DNA of 64,000 nt, from contig JACYMD010000004.1 in NCBI GenBank assembly GCA_015272215.1, forward strand, positions 59,788 to 123,787, read 5' to 3'. The translations under genes were made by a program, and so were the position numbers. This DNA comes from Rivularia sp. T60_A2020_040 (GTDB lineage: Bacteria; Cyanobacteriota; Cyanobacteriia; Cyanobacteriales; Nostocaceae). This document shows, piece after piece, positions 27,684 to 38,641 of the stretch (positions are counted from its first letter, which is position 1; each line of letters starts with the position of its first letter). The notes beneath the pieces were generated by a model. The model saw only the letters and a list, made by a program, of their open reading frames with translations, was not told the DNA's origin and made no database searches.

Positions 27684-28565
27684 ATGTCATCTTTTTCAAT
27701 CGTCATCCCGACTTATAATCGTCCCGAAAGACTAACTGATTGTCTAGAATCTTTGACTAAATTAGAATATCCCCGCGAATATTTTGAAGTTGTGGTGGTT
27801 GATGATGGGAGTAAAATGTCCCTCGAACCAGTAGTAGAGCGTTTTCAGAATCATTTAAAAATCACCTTGTTCAAACAAAAAAATGCCGGTCCCGCCAGCG
27901 CTCGGAATACTGGTGCTAAACTTGCTCAAGGAGATTTTATCGCTTTTACCGACGATGATTGTCAACCCCTTCCGGATTGGTTAAATAAATTAGCTGCACG
28001 TTTGACTACAGAACCAGATAGCATGATTGGTGGTAAAACTTTAAATGCTCTTCCCGATAATCTTTATTCAACTACTAGTCAAGTACTAATTGATTATTTA
28101 TATAATTACTACAATTTAGGTACCAAACGTTCAAACTTTTTCGCATCTAATAATTTTGCCTTACCATCGAAGCGCTTTCAAGCCCTTGGCGGTTTTGATA
28201 CAACTTTTCCCTTAGCAGCAGGAGAAGACCGCGAATTTTGCGATCGCTGGCTACAATTTGGCAATAAAATGGTTTATGCGCCGGAAGTCCAAGTTTACCA
28301 CGCTCATAAATTAACATTATCCAGTTACTGGCGACAGCATTTTCATTATGGACGCGGTGCTTTTTGTTTTCATCAAATCCGAGCTAAACGCGCTGATACA
28401 CAAATTAAAGTTGAGCCAATATCATTTTATTGGAATTTATTAACCTATCCTTTATCACAACCAACACCCCAACCAAAATTGTTACTTTCAGTATTATTAT
28501 TTGTCTCACAACTTGCTGGTGTCGCAGGCTTTTTCTGGGAAAAAAATTATCAAACTAGCAATTAG
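27684..28565 (+). CDS. family 2 glycosyltransferase
   Basis: The 293-residue enzyme starts 22 bases after the preceding glycosyltransferase. SFSIVIPTYNRPERL, VVVVDDGS, NAGPASARNTGA and the metal-binding DDD (90-92, FTDDDCQPLPDWL) define a GT-A fold, with AAGEDREFCDRW as the acceptor-side acidic motif. One hydrophobic segment near the C-terminus (LLLSVLLFVSQLAGVAGFFW) may anchor it to the membrane. Confidence 0.88.
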   Translation: MSSFSIVIPTYNRPERLTDCLESLTKLEYPREYFEVVVVDDGSKMSLEPVVERFQNHLKITLFKQKNAGPASARNTGAKLAQGDFIAFTDDDCQPLPDWLNKLAARLTTEPDSMIGGKTLNALPDNLYSTTSQVLIDYLYNYYNLGTKRSNFFASNNFALPSKRFQALGGFDTTFPLAAGEDREFCDRWLQFGNKMVYAPEVQVYHAHKLTLSSYWRQHFHYGRGAFCFHQIRAKRADTQIKVEPISFYWNLLTYPLSQPTPQPKLLLSVLLFVSQLAGVAGFFWEKNYQTSN

Positions 28566-28669
28566 TTAACTAATTAATTTGATTTGATATCTTGTAGTAT
28601 TTTTCATTAAAATTAAAATTAAAATTAAAATTTCGATTCAAATTAAATCAGGGAAAATCACCAATTATA

Positions 28670-30277
28670 ATGGCTCGTAAAAGCCTCAGTAAAAATATTG
28701 GCTTTTTATCAAAATCTGTTACTTATTCTAATTGTTTAATTTTCGTTTTTTTTATTTTGAGCTTTATCGGCATTCTCAATCATGAAATGTGGCGCGATGA
28801 AACTCAAGCGTGGTTAATTGCCAGAGATGCTTCAAGCTTAACTGATTTATATGAAAATTTAAAATACGAAGGACATCCAGGACTATGGCATTTATGTTTA
28901 TTTTTGATTACTAAAATTACTCATAATCCTTTTGCAATGCAGTTTTTTCATATCCTAATTTCTACTGCGATTGTCTACATATTTGTCAAAAAATCACCTT
29001 TTAATCTAGTACAAAAAACCCTTTTTACTTTTAGCTATTTTTCTTTATTTGAATATAATTTGATTAGTAGGAATTATAATATAGGGATATTATTAACTTT
29101 TATTTTTTGTTATTTATTTACTCGGAGAAATATAAACTATATCACTACATTTTTAACTTTAGCACTTCTAGCAAATACCAATGCATACGGCTTAATTATT
29201 TGTTTATGCTTAAGTGCTACTTTAATTATCGATACTATTTTTAAACATAGAATCAATCAAAATAAATTAAATCGCAAACAGATAAAACATCTAATTATCG
29301 GTTTATTAATTTTATGTTTAGGTATCGGATTATCAATTTTACAAATCCTTCCCGCAGCGATACAAGATACAACCAACGATATACAACAAAATATAGGAGA
29401 AACCGCAACAGTCTCTAAATTTGAATTAATATTAAACTTGCTACAACGTTTGGGATATACTGTGAGGTCAATTTGGTATAGTTACGTACCAATACCTAAC
29501 TTTTTTGAATACCATTTTTGGAGTAAAGATATCACATCTATTTCTCCTGAACTGACATTACTCGCTTTCTTTTTATCTTTATTTTTACTATTATTTTCAG
29601 TATTGATATTTATCGATAAACCAATAGTTCTATTTCTGTATATATCAGGAACTTTGGGAATGTTTTTGTTTTCGTGGCTAAAATGGCAGGGAACATTAAG
29701 ACATCATGGTCATTTATTTTTTATTTTCTTAGCTTGTATATGGATTAGTAGATATTTTCATCCATCATATAAAATTCCTAAACCTTGGCAAAAGATTACA
29801 AATTTGACTAACTTTTGTCAAAAATATCAAAATAAAGTTATCACAATTATTTTAACAGTTCAGATGTTTTCAGGTTTTTATGCTTATACTATGGATTTAA
29901 CTTATCCATTTTCTAGAAGTAAGGTTGCAGCAGAATTTATTCAAAAACAAGGATTAAGCGAAGAATTTATTCTCGGTACTAAAGACACTATATTATCGCC
30001 AATTTCTGCTTATATAGATAAAAAAATATTTTACCTAGAATATAATCAGTTAGGTAGTTTCTTCAATAATAAACAAAGAATATATTTAAAAAAACAATCA
30101 GAATTAATTAATAAAGTCGATTCTGCAATAAAAGATAATTTGAAAAAAAATGTTTTAATCTTGAGTGAGCCACTTGAAGTAACAAACACTCAGTTAAAAA
30201 TTATCAAAATTAAGGAATTTAGAGACAGTATTCTTGGTGAAGAAAGATACTACATTTATCTTGTAGAAAAAAAATAA
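28670..30277 (+). CDS. GT-C (PMT/ArnT-like) membrane glycosyltransferase
   Basis: The 535-residue protein has about eleven predicted hydrophobic segments. The first outside loop carries MWRDETQAWLIARD (D43-E44), the acidic motif of GT-C enzymes that use polyprenyl-phosphate sugars, followed by NLKYEGHPGLWHL, which is typical of this PMT-like group. The C-terminal 110 residues form a soluble domain. It is intact, unlike the two other GT-C genes of the block, and is the last gene of the glycan cluster before 231 bases of AT-rich spacer. Confidence 0.85.
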   Translation: MARKSLSKNIGFLSKSVTYSNCLIFVFFILSFIGILNHEMWRDETQAWLIARDASSLTDLYENLKYEGHPGLWHLCLFLITKITHNPFAMQFFHILISTAIVYIFVKKSPFNLVQKTLFTFSYFSLFEYNLISRNYNIGILLTFIFCYLFTRRNINYITTFLTLALLANTNAYGLIICLCLSATLIIDTIFKHRINQNKLNRKQIKHLIIGLLILCLGIGLSILQILPAAIQDTTNDIQQNIGETATVSKFELILNLLQRLGYTVRSIWYSYVPIPNFFEYHFWSKDITSISPELTLLAFFLSLFLLLFSVLIFIDKPIVLFLYISGTLGMFLFSWLKWQGTLRHHGHLFFIFLACIWISRYFHPSYKIPKPWQKITNLTNFCQKYQNKVITIILTVQMFSGFYAYTMDLTYPFSRSKVAAEFIQKQGLSEEFILGTKDTILSPISAYIDKKIFYLEYNQLGSFFNNKQRIYLKKQSELINKVDSAIKDNLKKNVLILSEPLEVTNTQLKIIKIKEFRDSILGEERYYIYLVEKK

Positions 30278-30508
30278 TTAGCTACTTGATTAATTTATTG
30301 AAAATTTAGCGATCGCGACAGTTTATATTTTTCAATTTATAACCGAAGTGTCGCTGTATTTATTCCCAAATATAGCTCTGTATCTTAGAAAAAATGCATC
30401 TTTAAGTGAGCGTAAATCAGATAAATCAAGTAAATTATAAATTTATGTTTAAATTAAATCAATATTACTATTAATATAGTATGTAAAAACAATATCAATA
30501 TATTTAAA

Positions 30509-30883
30509 ATGCCTGCTGTGGATTCGCAAACCCAAAAAAGAGCTTCCCTAGCCCTCAGATGTTCTCCTTTTAATTTAAGCTTATTTCAGCAGATGCTCGC
30601 CAGACGAATCGCCATGGGTGAAATTGCTGGGACAAATGGTGTAAAAAACAACTATACAAAACGTCCCTTGTCGGAATTAGCGGCAGATAACGCTTTGGTA
30701 TGGTTGATTGAAGTAGGTTTATTGCGTCGCGAAGTTGACGGACAAGGAATTACAGATAGTTTTCGTCTGACTCCTTTAGGTCGTCACATGGTAGAAAGTG
30801 CATCATACGAGGCTTGGACAACTCCAACATTTGGCGATCGCCTAAAAAATGCATCAACACGTATATTTAGATTACCTTTGTGA
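30509..30883 (+). CDS. small conserved protein, probable winged-helix (Npun_F0494-like)
   Basis: The 124-residue soluble protein starts MPAVDSQTQKRASLALRCSP. Its middle (PLSELAADNALVWLIEVGLLRREV, shown in part, then SFRLTPLGRHMVE) reads like a helix-turn-helix with a wing. I recall a cyanobacterial family named after Npun_F0494 with this look, but cannot verify it. DNA binding is inference. It is monocistronic, with a poorly defined region following. Confidence 0.6.
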   Translation: MPAVDSQTQKRASLALRCSPFNLSLFQQMLARRIAMGEIAGTNGVKNNYTKRPLSELAADNALVWLIEVGLLRREVDGQGITDSFRLTPLGRHMVESASYEAWTTPTFGDRLKNASTRIFRLPL

Positions 30884-31050
30884 AGTACCCACCGTATAGA
30901 CGGATGGGGCTTCGCGTCTCGCTCGCTGTTGCCTCCTTGTACGAATACAAATTGGTCTTATGCACCGTCTCTCGGTTTACACCGTTTATCTCCTCATATG
31001 GGAGAACCCGCGCAGCCGCCCTGCTTCGATACGGGATTTTAATTATTGTG
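30884..31050. other. GC-rich structured segment of unknown nature
   Basis: Right after the stop at 30883 the base composition jumps from AT-rich to GC-rich for about 160 bases (GACGGATGGGGCTTCGCGTC, TCTCCTCATATGGGAGA, CCCGCGCAGCCGCC). An 87-codon open frame (30880-31143) spans it but looks unnatural as protein. It may be an inserted dispersed repeat or a decayed IS605-type RNA. The rest of the spacer to 31368 shows no gene and no recognisable cobalamin riboswitch. Confidence 0.4.
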
Positions 31051-31368
31051 GCATATCTGTATTTTATTTACTGCCTGCTATCGATCCCCACCTCTGTGGG
31101 TAGAATGGGGAATTTCGCAGAATTAGTTAAATTAATTGGGTAATTTAGGTGAAGAAAAGTTAGGAGTAAGGTTAAGAAGGGAACAATAAATAGGTCAGCC
31201 CCTACTCCATTTATGAAGTGTTTATAAATCGGAATACAAACCCGCTTTAATTGATTAGAGATTTGATGTTGAGATTAGGTGTAATCGATTACCCGGTCAT
31301 CAACCTCATATTTCTTGGCTTCATCCTTTTATTCCATAAGTCCGATAAACAAAAGATAATAGTTAATT

Positions 31369-32847
31369 ATGAAAGCAATTATGGTAGTGGGAACAACATC
31401 CCACGCAGGGAAATCACTTTTATGCGCCGCAATTTGTCGTATTTTATCGCGACGCGGCTGGCGAGTGGCTCCCTTTAAAGGTCAAAATATGGCAAATAAT
31501 GCTTATGTTACAGCCAATGGCGGAGAAATTGGTTATGCACAAGCGGTACAAGCTTGGGCTGCGGGGGTAGTTCCTTTGGTAGAAATGAACCCAATTTTAC
31601 TCAAACCCCAAGGAGATATGACTTCTCAGGTGATTATCAAGGGTAAGGCTGTAGGGAAAGTCAGCGCTACAGACTACTACGAGCAGTATTTTGACATCGG
31701 ATGGAAAGCAATTGAAGAATCCTTAAGTCACTTAGGAACAGAATTTGATTTATTAGTTTGTGAAGGTGCTGGTAGCCCTGCGGAAATCAACCTCAAACAC
31801 CGCGATTTAACGAATATGCGGGTTGCTAAGCATTTAAATGCAATGACTCTATTAGTAGTTGATATCGAGCGTGGTGGAGCTTTTGCTCACGTTGTTGGCA
31901 CTTTGGAGTTATTGGAGCCAGAAGAACGCGCTTTAATTAAAGGTATTGTGATCAACAAATTCCGGGGACAGCGTTCGATTTTGGAACCGGGAATTAAATG
32001 GTTGGAAGAACGGACTGGTATTCCAGTTGTGGGAGTTATCCCTTACTTGGAACAGGTATTTCCTGCTGAAGATTCCCTTGATTTACTCGAAAGAAAACCC
32101 CGCCAATTTAATGGGGAACTAAATATTACTGTGATTAAGCTACCAAGAATCGCCAATTTTACAGATTTTGACCCCCTAGAATCAGAACCTAGCGTTGGCA
32201 TAAAATACTTAAGTCCAAAGCATGAGTTAGGACATCCCGATGCCGTAATTCTTCCAGGTACGAAAACTACAATACCTGATTTATTGCTACTACAAAGAAC
32301 TGGAATGGCTGAGCAAATTCAAAATTATGCAGCAGCTGGTGGTACGGTATTAGGAATTTGCGGTGGTTTCCAAATTTTAGGTCAAATGATCGCCGATCCT
32401 GAAGGTATAGAAGGACAAGCTGGTAGATTTGGAGGTTTGGGATTATTACCGATTAAAAGCGTAATCACCGGACAAAAAATTGCCCGTCAGCGTCAAGTTA
32501 CCTCTAATTTTCCTCAAGCTGGTTTACCTGTTCACGGCTTTGAAATTCATCAAGGACGTTCCCGGATTGAAACACAAAGTCCGAATCCTCAAGGTTTCGA
32601 GGCTTTATTTGACGATGTTAATTTAGGCTTAGTTGATAAATGTCAATCCGTTTGGGGTACTTATCTTCACGGTATGTTTGATAACGGTCCTTGGAGACGC
32701 GCTTGGTTAAATCGCTTACGTCAGCAACGGGGTTTAAAATCTTTACCTACTGGTGTTCCCAACTACCGCGAACAAAGAGAAAAACTTTTAGATTCTCTAG
32801 CTGTAAATGTAGAACGCTATTTAGACTTAAGTGTTTTATTATCGTAA
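31369..32847 (+). CDS. cobQ: cobyric acid synthase
   Basis: The 492-residue glutamine-dependent amidotransferase amidates four carboxylates of adenosyl-cobyrinate a,c-diamide in (pseudo)cobalamin synthesis. The N-terminal domain is a dethiobiotin-synthetase-like P-loop domain (MVVGTTSHAGKSLL, then PFKGQNMANNAYVT and NPILLKPQGDMTSQVI). The C-terminal class I glutaminase-like domain has GICGGFQILG with the nucleophile Cys and the TYLHGMFDN His. Length is normal. STRRs separate it from the ferredoxin gene, which is in the same direction. Confidence 0.96.
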   Translation: MKAIMVVGTTSHAGKSLLCAAICRILSRRGWRVAPFKGQNMANNAYVTANGGEIGYAQAVQAWAAGVVPLVEMNPILLKPQGDMTSQVIIKGKAVGKVSATDYYEQYFDIGWKAIEESLSHLGTEFDLLVCEGAGSPAEINLKHRDLTNMRVAKHLNAMTLLVVDIERGGAFAHVVGTLELLEPEERALIKGIVINKFRGQRSILEPGIKWLEERTGIPVVGVIPYLEQVFPAEDSLDLLERKPRQFNGELNITVIKLPRIANFTDFDPLESEPSVGIKYLSPKHELGHPDAVILPGTKTTIPDLLLLQRTGMAEQIQNYAAAGGTVLGICGGFQILGQMIADPEGIEGQAGRFGGLGLLPIKSVITGQKIARQRQVTSNFPQAGLPVHGFEIHQGRSRIETQSPNPQGFEALFDDVNLGLVDKCQSVWGTYLHGMFDNGPWRRAWLNRLRQQRGLKSLPTGVPNYREQREKLLDSLAVNVERYLDLSVLLS

Positions 32848-32966
32848 ACAGTGGATAGTTGATAGTTGATAGTGGATAGTGGATAGTGGTTATTAGAAAA
32901 ACCATCAACCAAAAATTAACAACCAACAAACATCAACTGTCAACTGTCAACTGTCAACTGTCAACT
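32848..32966. repeat. two GATAGTG/AACTGTC heptamer arrays in opposite orientation
   Basis: ACAGTGGATAGTTGATAG-type units run 32849-32888, directly after the cobQ stop. AACTGTC units follow at 32936-32966. The two arrays are roughly inverted and could pair in RNA. Confidence 0.8.
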
Positions 32967-32975
32967 AATTAAAAC

Positions 32976-33215
32976 ATGAGCATTCAAGTACACTTTTTAC
33001 CAGACGATGTTAAAGTTGATGCCGAAATCGGAGAACCTTTACTCGATGTAGCTGATAGAGCCGGGGTATTTATTCCTACTGGTTGTTTAATGGGGTCTTG
33101 TCACGCTTGTACAGTAGAGGTAAAAGATGGAGATATCATCCGTGCTTGCATCAGTTCGGTACCAGCAGGACGAGAAAAATTGACCATTAATATATTCAGC
33201 GACCCCACTTGGTAA
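32976..33215 (+). CDS. plant-type 2Fe-2S ferredoxin
   Basis: The 79-residue electron carrier has the beta-grasp ferredoxin signature: TGCLMGSCHACTVEV provides three cluster cysteines and RACISSVPAG the fourth. It is shorter than photosynthetic PetF (about 99 residues) and has a different N-terminus, so it is a divergent ferredoxin with an unknown partner. It stands between cobQ and the convergent SRPBCC gene. Confidence 0.88.
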   Translation: MSIQVHFLPDDVKVDAEIGEPLLDVADRAGVFIPTGCLMGSCHACTVEVKDGDIIRACISSVPAGREKLTINIFSDPTW

Positions 33216-33247
33216 TCGCCTTTGAGTAACTAAAAATTAGCTTAAAT

Positions 33248-33715
33248 TTACAATCTATTACTCAAATATTCTTGAGAATTAACATAGTTGTGAGCGTATT
33301 CCTTAAACCTTTCTAAATTTTCTTGTAGGGTTGATTCTACGACTCGTCCTAAAAACAAGTTATCCATAATTTTGCCAATGATACCGGGTATTCCATAACC
33401 AACGGTCAGTTTGACAATGCTGGTATTTTGACGGTCGTAAAACCTTACCGCTCCTTGATTGGGTAAACCATCAACCGATTCCCATTGAATTATTTGATTA
33501 GGAACCAATTTCAGGATACGCGATCGCCAAGTAAATTGAAATCCACCAGCATCTAATTTCCACAGGGATAGTTCTGGATTGTCTTCGAGAACTTTGACCG
33601 AATCAATCCACTTCATCCAGCGAGGCATCTGCTCTAAATCCGACCACATACCCCATACTACGTGTATAGGAGCGTCTACCTCTACTTGTACAGTATGCTC
33701 CAACCAGTTAGCCAT
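33248..33715 (-). CDS. SRPBCC (polyketide cyclase/START-like) family protein
   Basis: The 155-residue protein shows the START-like helix-grip pattern: HTVQVEVDAPIHVVWGMWSD at the N-terminus, LEQMPRWMKWIDSV, the W-rich strands FQFTWRSRI and IIQWESVDG, and a long C-terminal helix ESTLQENLERFKEYA. Such proteins bind hydrophobic ligands. It starts 14 bases after the zeta-carotene desaturase stop and is therefore almost certainly co-transcribed, which suggests a role with carotenoids or other lipids. That link is inference. Confidence 0.8.
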   Translation of the reverse strand: MANWLEHTVQVEVDAPIHVVWGMWSDLEQMPRWMKWIDSVKVLEDNPELSLWKLDAGGFQFTWRSRILKLVPNQIIQWESVDGLPNQGAVRFYDRQNTSIVKLTVGYGIPGIIGKIMDNLFLGRVVESTLQENLERFKEYAHNYVNSQEYLSNRL

Positions 33716-33729
33716 TATTTATTCTTGTC

Positions 33730-35175
33730 CTATTTTTTTTGCTTTACATTTTCCAAAACGACCTTCGCCGCACGCCTTCCTGAAATTGTCGCACCTTCCA
33801 TACTATCGATATAATCTTGCTGAGTGTAACTACCCGCAAGGAAGAAATTTTCCAAGGGTGTTTTCTGCGAAGGACGATAAACATCCATCCCGGGTGCTTC
33901 CCGATATAGTGACTGAGCAAGCTTAACGACACTATACCAGGTCATGTTTAATTCTCGTGAGGAAGGGAATAACTCATGCACCTGGGCTAAAACGTGTTTA
34001 GCTATTTCTTCGTTACTTTTCTTGATAAAAGGGTCTCCTGGAGTCAGTACCAGTTGCATTAAAGAACCGCTACCTTGGCGGTAATAATCAGCAGGGCTGG
34101 TTAAAGCCAAATCGGCAAAGCAAGAAAAATCGGCATCGGGGGTATACAGTAAATTATCTATACCCGCAGCTTGCTGCAATGAGGAGCGTTTCTCGGCATC
34201 CTGCATTTCTGTCACCCAACCATCAAAGCGTAATTGTACGGTTGCTACAGGTACCGCATCCAACTTGTAAATATTGTCAAATTCCAACCATTTACGCCAT
34301 TCTGAAGGTAGTAGACGAGTAATTCCAGGTAAATCACAAGCTGCAATATAAGCATCGGCAGTTATATCCTCTTGTGTATCACCGTTTGCAACTACTAATC
34401 CATCTACCCGCGTTTTACCTTCAACTTCGCTAAATTTAATTTCTCGTACCTGACGACGAGTATAAATTTTGGTTCCCCTCGCTTCTAAGTAATCCAAAAT
34501 TGGCTTGTGCAGGTATTCTTGGGGAGAACCTTCAAGCATCCGTAGTTTTGAAGCTTCGGTTCTGGTTGCAAATAACTGGAATATTGTCAACATACAGCGG
34601 GCGGACATATTTTCACAATCGATGAAGCCCAAAGCGTAAGCGATGGGGTTCCACATCCGTTCGATGCTGCCGTTGTTACCACCATGACTACGAAACCAGT
34701 CTGCGAAGCTAATTTTATCTAAATCGCGAATGGTTTTCATCGCACCATCAAAGTCAACTAGACCTCGCACAACTGGACTTGTCCCCAGGGCTAAAGAATT
34801 TTGGATCTTATCCTGTAACGATAGTTGAGAAGTAGTAAAGAAAGCTTTCAATCCATTGAAGGGCGCACCAGTCAGGAAGCGAAAATCTAAAGCACCAGTT
34901 CGTCCTCCTCGATTTATAAACTGATGGGTATGTTCTTTTGAACGTAAGTTTTCAAATGCACCCACCTTTTTCATCAAATCAAATAACTGATAGTAGCACC
35001 CAAAAAATACGTGTAATCCCATTTCCACGTGATTACCATCGTGATCAATCCAACTACCGACTTTCCCGCCAACAAATGGGCGAGACTCGAAAATCTGGAT
35101 TTCACAACCGGCATCGGCTAAATCAACAGCGCATGATAAACCAGCTAGTCCCGCACCTACGATTGCAACTCGCAT
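33730..35175 (-). CDS. zds: zeta-carotene desaturase (9,9'-di-cis type)
   Basis: The 481-residue flavoprotein converts zeta-carotene to lycopene, via neurosporene, on photosynthetic membranes. It has the N-terminal FAD motif [18 protein letters not shown], the conserved FVGGKVGSW and [33 protein letters not shown], and a C-terminal FAD motif with [19 protein letters not shown]. Sequence and length fit the plant-like ZDS (CrtQ) of cyanobacteria rather than bacterial CrtI. An SRPBCC gene follows 14 bases downstream. Confidence 0.96.
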   Translation of the reverse strand: MRVAIVGAGLAGLSCAVDLADAGCEIQIFESRPFVGGKVGSWIDHDGNHVEMGLHVFFGCYYQLFDLMKKVGAFENLRSKEHTHQFINRGGRTGALDFRFLTGAPFNGLKAFFTTSQLSLQDKIQNSLALGTSPVVRGLVDFDGAMKTIRDLDKISFADWFRSHGGNNGSIERMWNPIAYALGFIDCENMSARCMLTIFQLFATRTEASKLRMLEGSPQEYLHKPILDYLEARGTKIYTRRQVREIKFSEVEGKTRVDGLVVANGDTQEDITADAYIAACDLPGITRLLPSEWRKWLEFDNIYKLDAVPVATVQLRFDGWVTEMQDAEKRSSLQQAAGIDNLLYTPDADFSCFADLALTSPADYYRQGSGSLMQLVLTPGDPFIKKSNEEIAKHVLAQVHELFPSSRELNMTWYSVVKLAQSLYREAPGMDVYRPSQKTPLENFFLAGSYTQQDYIDSMEGATISGRRAAKVVLENVKQKK

Positions 35176-35345
35176 TCCGTTTTTAATAATTCAGTATCTT
35201 TACAGATTGTAACTGAATTGGTATCGGAATTTGCTATTATTCTACCCTCGACTTAGAAACTAGTCCGGGTGCAAGGAGAATTAACTAGTTATCGTCCTAG
35301 AGTAAATTTGCCGGATCAAGAAATTTTCTGGTTTTAGTTATTTCT

Positions 35346-35516
35346 TCACCCCGCAACATCTTTGTTTTCTTCCAACACGGATAATCCTCGAATTAATTCT
35401 CGAATCACATCTGTCGCTGGTCTACCAGTTTGCTGGCAATATTTTTCCAGCTTTTCCGCTTCTTGTGCTGCCAGATTTACTGTAATACGTTTTACAGCCC
35501 ATTTCTTATTGGTCAT
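35346..35516 (-). CDS. small ribbon-helix-helix (CopG-like) protein
   Basis: A 56-residue frame reads MTNKKWAVKRITVNLAAQEA at the N-terminus and TGRPATDVIRELIRGL later. This is the beta-strand, helix, turn, helix order of ribbon-helix-helix DNA-binding proteins: a KRITVNLA strand, an EAEKLEKYC helix and a TDVIRELIR helix. Residues 1-8 are basic. It is too short for usual ORF cut-offs. No toxin-like gene lies beside it, so it is either a lone regulator or an orphan antitoxin. It lies 170 bases upstream of zds on the same strand. Confidence 0.7.
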   Translation of the reverse strand: MTNKKWAVKRITVNLAAQEAEKLEKYCQQTGRPATDVIRELIRGLSVLEENKDVAG

Positions 35517-36565
<1,049 letters not shown>

Positions 36566-38200
36566 TTATAATTGAGGCATTAATTTAAAAGTACCAATAC
36601 CTAATTCTTTGGGTGATAAATAATGCGCTTCAAATAAAGCCATCATATCTGGTAGTTGAGGGTTGCCGCGAGAAGCTCCGGTTAATCCCTTAGCAATAAT
36701 CAAACCACAATATCCTTGAGTATTTTTACAGCGCTGATTCCACTGTCGTCTGGCTTCTATATGAGATGGATCATCATCTTCAAATTCACCGAAAAGAAAC
36801 AGGTCTTTGTTTTGAGTTTGTAATAAACCAAGGTCATAATGTCGATCACTAAAAGGATCTGTACCAGGATTAAAGCAAATTGCCTTCAATCCACCATGGT
36901 TTTCGATAGATTCAATTACAGTTTTTGCCTTGGGACGGGATGTTTGAATTACAATAACTGGTAAGCCATCACCAGCTTGTATAACTTTACCAACTTGATA
37001 ATACTTAGAAGCATTCTGTAGATGTGCCAACATTTCCCACGAAATTACACTCAAGCTGAGAAAAGAATTTTGGGGAATTAAATCATCTCGTAATGACCTG
37101 AAGCCAGGCGAGTTCGGTACTATAGTTTCCTCATCCTCATCGTCGTCGAAATTTGACATTTCCTCCAATTCATTTGTTAACTGTGTTTGAGTAGCAACAG
37201 TAACTGATATTGATTTAGTCAATTCGGTATTTTCTGGTAAAGATATACGATAACGATGGCTCAACGACGGAAACAAACCATTACTTAAGCTGCTACGCTG
37301 GTCGCGAATAAAACGATATAAAGCTTCTAAAGCAACCAAGGCAACTTTGGCTTCTTCTTCATATAAAATAGACCGGACTCCTTCTAAAGGATGAATGTTA
37401 CCAAAGGTGGGACTAATTTCTGATAAGGGAAAATCAGCTAAATCCATAAACATATCTTCCCTTTCATCAGTTTGTGAAGCGTGTTCAAATGTGAGAAACA
37501 AGCAATCTTGTTTGAGAAAAGCTTCTTCTAAATACTCTTGTGAAGAATCTTCTTTTAAAACGGTGGCGCGAAAATATTTTAGAGATTCTTCTGAACGATA
37601 AAGTAAAACTCCATACTCCATACCTAGCATTCCCATTACTGAAGCGTGGAGAGTGCCGATATCCCACTGATTAATTTCTATCGATACAATTTGCTGTTCT
37701 TCTAAAAATTCCCAAGGTGCTAATTTCCAAATTGCAACAGCTTTATTTATGAGTAAGTCCGCATATTGTGGAGGTAAATCTGGGATTTGATTCTCAATAA
37801 CTTCTGAAAACCCGCGAAATAGTTCATCAATTAACGGTAATTCCGATAAGCGGTCGATGACAATATCTATATCTTGCAATACTCCTCGTAAATAAAATTG
37901 AATTTCTCTATCTTGGACTACAATTCGCTGAGGTCTGGCTGGTTTGGCTGGACTATGGGGACTTTCTATGGCTCGCATCAAAGTACGAACAATCGCTTCA
38001 GGACCTGCTTGGTAATTTACAACGTCCATTCCCCGGACAATTCCCTCTTGAGCGTCAACCCAAATAATGCATTCGTTTGGTTGTGACGAATCTTCCCCCC
38101 TTGTGGATGATGAAAATGGACGGCGATCGCCTTCCCATACAGAATGAGTTTGGGGTATTTTCTTCAAACGACGGATGGTAGAGCGACTAAAACTTGTCAT
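36566..38200 (-). CDS. large conserved hypothetical protein (DUF6930-like)
   Basis: The 544-residue soluble acidic protein starts MTSFSRSTIRRLKKIPQTHS. The N-terminal part has a conserved-looking CIIWVDAQEGIVRGMDVVNY and RPQRIVVQDREIQFYLRGVL. The middle has a very acidic stretch (NFDDDEDEETIVPNS). The end reads NPQLPDMMALFEAHYLSPKE. I recall such proteins as cyanobacterial DUF6930 members, but have no verified function. There is no signal peptide, membrane segment or catalytic motif that I recognise. It is monocistronic. Confidence 0.65.
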   Translation of the reverse strand: MTSFSRSTIRRLKKIPQTHSVWEGDRRPFSSSTRGEDSSQPNECIIWVDAQEGIVRGMDVVNYQAGPEAIVRTLMRAIESPHSPAKPARPQRIVVQDREIQFYLRGVLQDIDIVIDRLSELPLIDELFRGFSEVIENQIPDLPPQYADLLINKAVAIWKLAPWEFLEEQQIVSIEINQWDIGTLHASVMGMLGMEYGVLLYRSEESLKYFRATVLKEDSSQEYLEEAFLKQDCLFLTFEHASQTDEREDMFMDLADFPLSEISPTFGNIHPLEGVRSILYEEEAKVALVALEALYRFIRDQRSSLSNGLFPSLSHRYRISLPENTELTKSISVTVATQTQLTNELEEMSNFDDDEDEETIVPNSPGFRSLRDDLIPQNSFLSLSVISWEMLAHLQNASKYYQVGKVIQAGDGLPVIVIQTSRPKAKTVIESIENHGGLKAICFNPGTDPFSDRHYDLGLLQTQNKDLFLFGEFEDDDPSHIEARRQWNQRCKNTQGYCGLIIAKGLTGASRGNPQLPDMMALFEAHYLSPKELGIGTFKLMPQL

Positions 38201-38641
38201 AGAGTAGGTTTATTTTTTTTAGCATTCCGTACAAATTTGATTTTTGAGGAGAAGGACGATTGGATTCTTATTTCTGATTATCCTTTTTCCTCTATTCAAA
38301 ACCTTGAACACCTTGCCTTTATAAGTGAGAACGGGAGTAAATAACTTTTTGATCAATATTACGAGTTTTTCAATTTTAGGATAAAAATATTCGCTATGCT
38401 GCAATTAGATGGACTTATGCTGAATCTGGATTTCCCAACTAAAACCATGAAAATCAATGTATTGCGGTAGTTTTAAACTTTTTTTAATTAAAATTAAAAG
38501 TTTCATTCGCTCGATCAATGTCGCTAAAATGAATACAACAACCAAAATGGGAACCAATAACCAAGCATGGAACCGTCTATAATTCCCATAATTAGCCGCA
38601 CCCGTGATAGTTAAACCATATTATTGGAGTCTAAACAAAAA
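38201..38641. other. spacer between divergent genes
   Basis: These 441 bases hold the promoters of the DUF6930-like gene and the A-type Fe-S carrier gene. Short open frames on both strands look like chance. No repeat family is recognised. Confidence 0.5.

Noticed and set aside
30880..31143. 87-codon frame after the wHTH-like gene
   Set aside because: It runs through a structured GC-rich segment with an odd protein composition and no family resemblance; reported only as an unknown segment.
31144..31368. cobalamin riboswitch before cobQ
   Set aside because: I could not find the B12-box or a convincing multi-stem leader.
31251..31478. 75-codon frame upstream of cobQ
   Set aside because: It overlaps the start of cobQ in another frame and lacks a ribosome site.
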